The position numbers and the translations under genes are program-made. Positions 5,256-6,458 of a stretch of DNA of 6,458 nucleotides are shown piece by piece; position 1 is the first letter of the stretch, and each line of letters begins with the position of its first letter. This stretch comes from an uncultured Collinsella sp. (GTDB taxonomy: Bacteria; Actinomycetota; Coriobacteriia; Coriobacteriales; Coriobacteriaceae): assembly GCA_934643435.1 (NCBI GenBank), contig CAKUCJ010000073.1:1-6458 (forward strand), written 5' to 3'. Under the pieces are notes generated by a model. The model was not told the DNA's origin, did no database searches, and saw only the letters and a program-made list of their open reading frames with translations.

Positions 5256-6458
5256 ATGGGAATGTATCAGGGAGTCAACGCATCCGAGGGCATCGGTATC
5301 GGCACCGTCATGGTCGCCGTCGATCCCGACTTGACGTTTGAGCCGCATGAGGTTGCCGATACTGCAGCCGAGAAGGAGCGCTATCAGACCGCTCTTTCGG
5401 TCTTCTGCGAGAAGACCCAGGCTCAGGCCGACCACATGAAGGAGACGGTGGGCGAGGCCGAGGCCGAGATCATGAGCGGTCACATCGTCCTGGCTCAGGA
5501 TCCGGGTATGACCGATGCCATCAACGCCGCCATCGACGGCGGCACCTGCGCTGAGCAGGCACTCATGGACACCTCGACCATGTTTGAGAACATGTTCCTG
5601 TCCATGGACGACGAGATGTTCCGTCTGCGCGCGGCCGACATCGCCGACATCCGTACCGGTATTCTGGCCGAGCTGCTGGGCAAGGAGGTCGTTGACCTCT
5701 CCGTCCTGCCCGAGAACACCGTCGTTGTCGTGCATGACCTTACGCCGTCTATGACCGCTACGATCGACAAGGCTCACGTTGCCGGTATCGTCACCGAGAC
5801 TGGTGGCCGCACGTCGCACTCCGCGATTATCGCCCGCGCCCTCGAGATCCCGGCTGTCCTTTCGGTTTCCAACAGCTGCACCGCACTGCGCAACGGCATG
5901 ACCGTTGTTGTCGACGGTGGCAAGGGTGTCGTCGAGGCCGATCCCGACGAGGAGACGCTCGCTGCCTACACCGCCAAGGCCGAGGCTTTCGCTGCCGAGA
6001 AGGCTGCTCTCGAGGCCTTCCGCGGCAAGCCTTCTGTGACTGCCGACGGCATCAAGAAGATCATCGCCTGCAACATCGGCAACCCCGATGACGTGCCCAA
6101 CGCGCTCGATCACGACGCCGAGGCCATCGGTCTGTTCCGTTCCGAGTTCCTGTTCATGGACTCTGCCGAGCTTCCCTCCGAGGAGGAGCAGTTCAACGCC
6201 TACCGCAAGGTTGCCAGCGCACTTAAGGGCGCTCCGGTCATCATCCGTACGCTCGACGTGGGTGGCGACAAGGAGATCCCGTACCTGCACATGGTCAAGG
6301 AAGAGAACCCCTTCATGGGCTTCCGCGCCGTGCGCTATTGCCTGGCCAACCCCGATCAGTACAAGGTCCAGCTGCGTGCCCTGCTGCGCGCCAGCGCCTT
6401 CGGTGACGTCAAGATCATGATCCCGCTCGTCACCTGCGTCGAGGAGGTCGTGGCCGTC
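5256..6458 (+). CDS. ptsI: PTS Enzyme I (PEP-protein phosphotransferase), 3' end outside window
   Basis: Enzyme I is the cytoplasmic enzyme that starts the PTS by taking phosphate from PEP onto a histidine and handing it to HPr. The frame is open for 401 codons to the window edge, about 70% of a family near 570 aa. The N-terminal HPr-binding region covers about residues 5-128. The phosphohistidine domain has GGRTSHSAIIARALEIP, with active His188. The PEP-binding barrel begins near 250, with GLFRSEFLFM (Arg295), RTLDVGGDK (Arg331) and EENPFMGFRAVR. These positions are one less than the E. coli numbers 189, 296 and 332. The catalytic Cys and the C-terminal metal-binding part lie beyond the window. 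The ATG at 5256 has GGAG six nt upstream; the ATG at 5262, with AGAGG seven nt upstream, is an equally possible start. No damage is seen. Confidence 0.96.
   Translation, partial: MGMYQGVNASEGIGIGTVMVAVDPDLTFEPHEVADTAAEKERYQTALSVFCEKTQAQADHMKETVGEAEAEIMSGHIVLAQDPGMTDAINAAIDGGTCAEQALMDTSTMFENMFLSMDDEMFRLRAADIADIRTGILAELLGKEVVDLSVLPENTVVVVHDLTPSMTATIDKAHVAGIVTETGGRTSHSAIIARALEIPAVLSVSNSCTALRNGMTVVVDGGKGVVEADPDEETLAAYTAKAEAFAAEKAALEAFRGKPSVTADGIKKIIACNIGNPDDVPNALDHDAEAIGLFRSEFLFMDSAELPSEEEQFNAYRKVASALKGAPVIIRTLDVGGDKEIPYLHMVKEENPFMGFRAVRYCLANPDQYKVQLRALLRASAFGDVKIMIPLVTCVEEVVAV

Noticed and set aside
5235..6290. 351-aa minus-strand open frame opposite ptsI
   Set aside because: The plus strand encodes Enzyme I with all expected motifs in an uninterrupted frame; the antisense frame has no family sequence.

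Overview
The window is GC-rich, compact bacterial chromosome. Protein style, strong bias towards GC-ending codons in the transporter and PTS genes, and AAGGAG-type ribosome binding sites suggest a Coriobacteriia-like actinobacterium; Collinsella is my best guess, made from recall and not from a search. Five genes are supported. They are the 3' end of recN (DNA repair), a divergently placed RpiR-type regulator, a complete fructose-type PTS permease with fused domains in the order EIIB-EIIC-EIIA, HPr (ptsH), and the first 401 codons of PTS Enzyme I (ptsI). The window cuts both recN and ptsI.

Layout: recN (1-957, +) converges on the rpiR-family gene (1180-2037, -). Between them is a bidirectional hairpin terminator lying inside a larger 30-bp perfect inverted repeat. 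The 270-bp divergent region between the regulator and the permease (2308-4311, +) carries a compound dyad that is a good operator candidate. The permease ends at a strong rho-independent terminator. It is followed by a 553-bp gene-free stretch (4312-4864) holding a 20-bp inverted repeat, a 226-bp imperfect palindrome with 42-bp perfect arms, a weak promoter, and an RNA leader that can hide or expose the ptsH Shine-Dalgarno. ptsH (4865-5128) and ptsI (5256 onward) are separated by a hairpin that looks like a partial terminator.

Together the locus supplies a whole phosphotransfer chain: PEP to EI (His188) to HPr (His15) to EIIA (His581) to EIIB (Cys12) to the sugar carried by EIIC. The adjacent SIS-domain regulator probably reads a sugar phosphate. 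No 1-phosphofructokinase gene is present in the window. The protein-coding content is ordinary; the unusual material is in the intergenic DNA, especially the two mutually exclusive hairpins in the ptsH leader and the large palindromes. I see no tRNA, rRNA, CRISPR array, transposase or phage gene.
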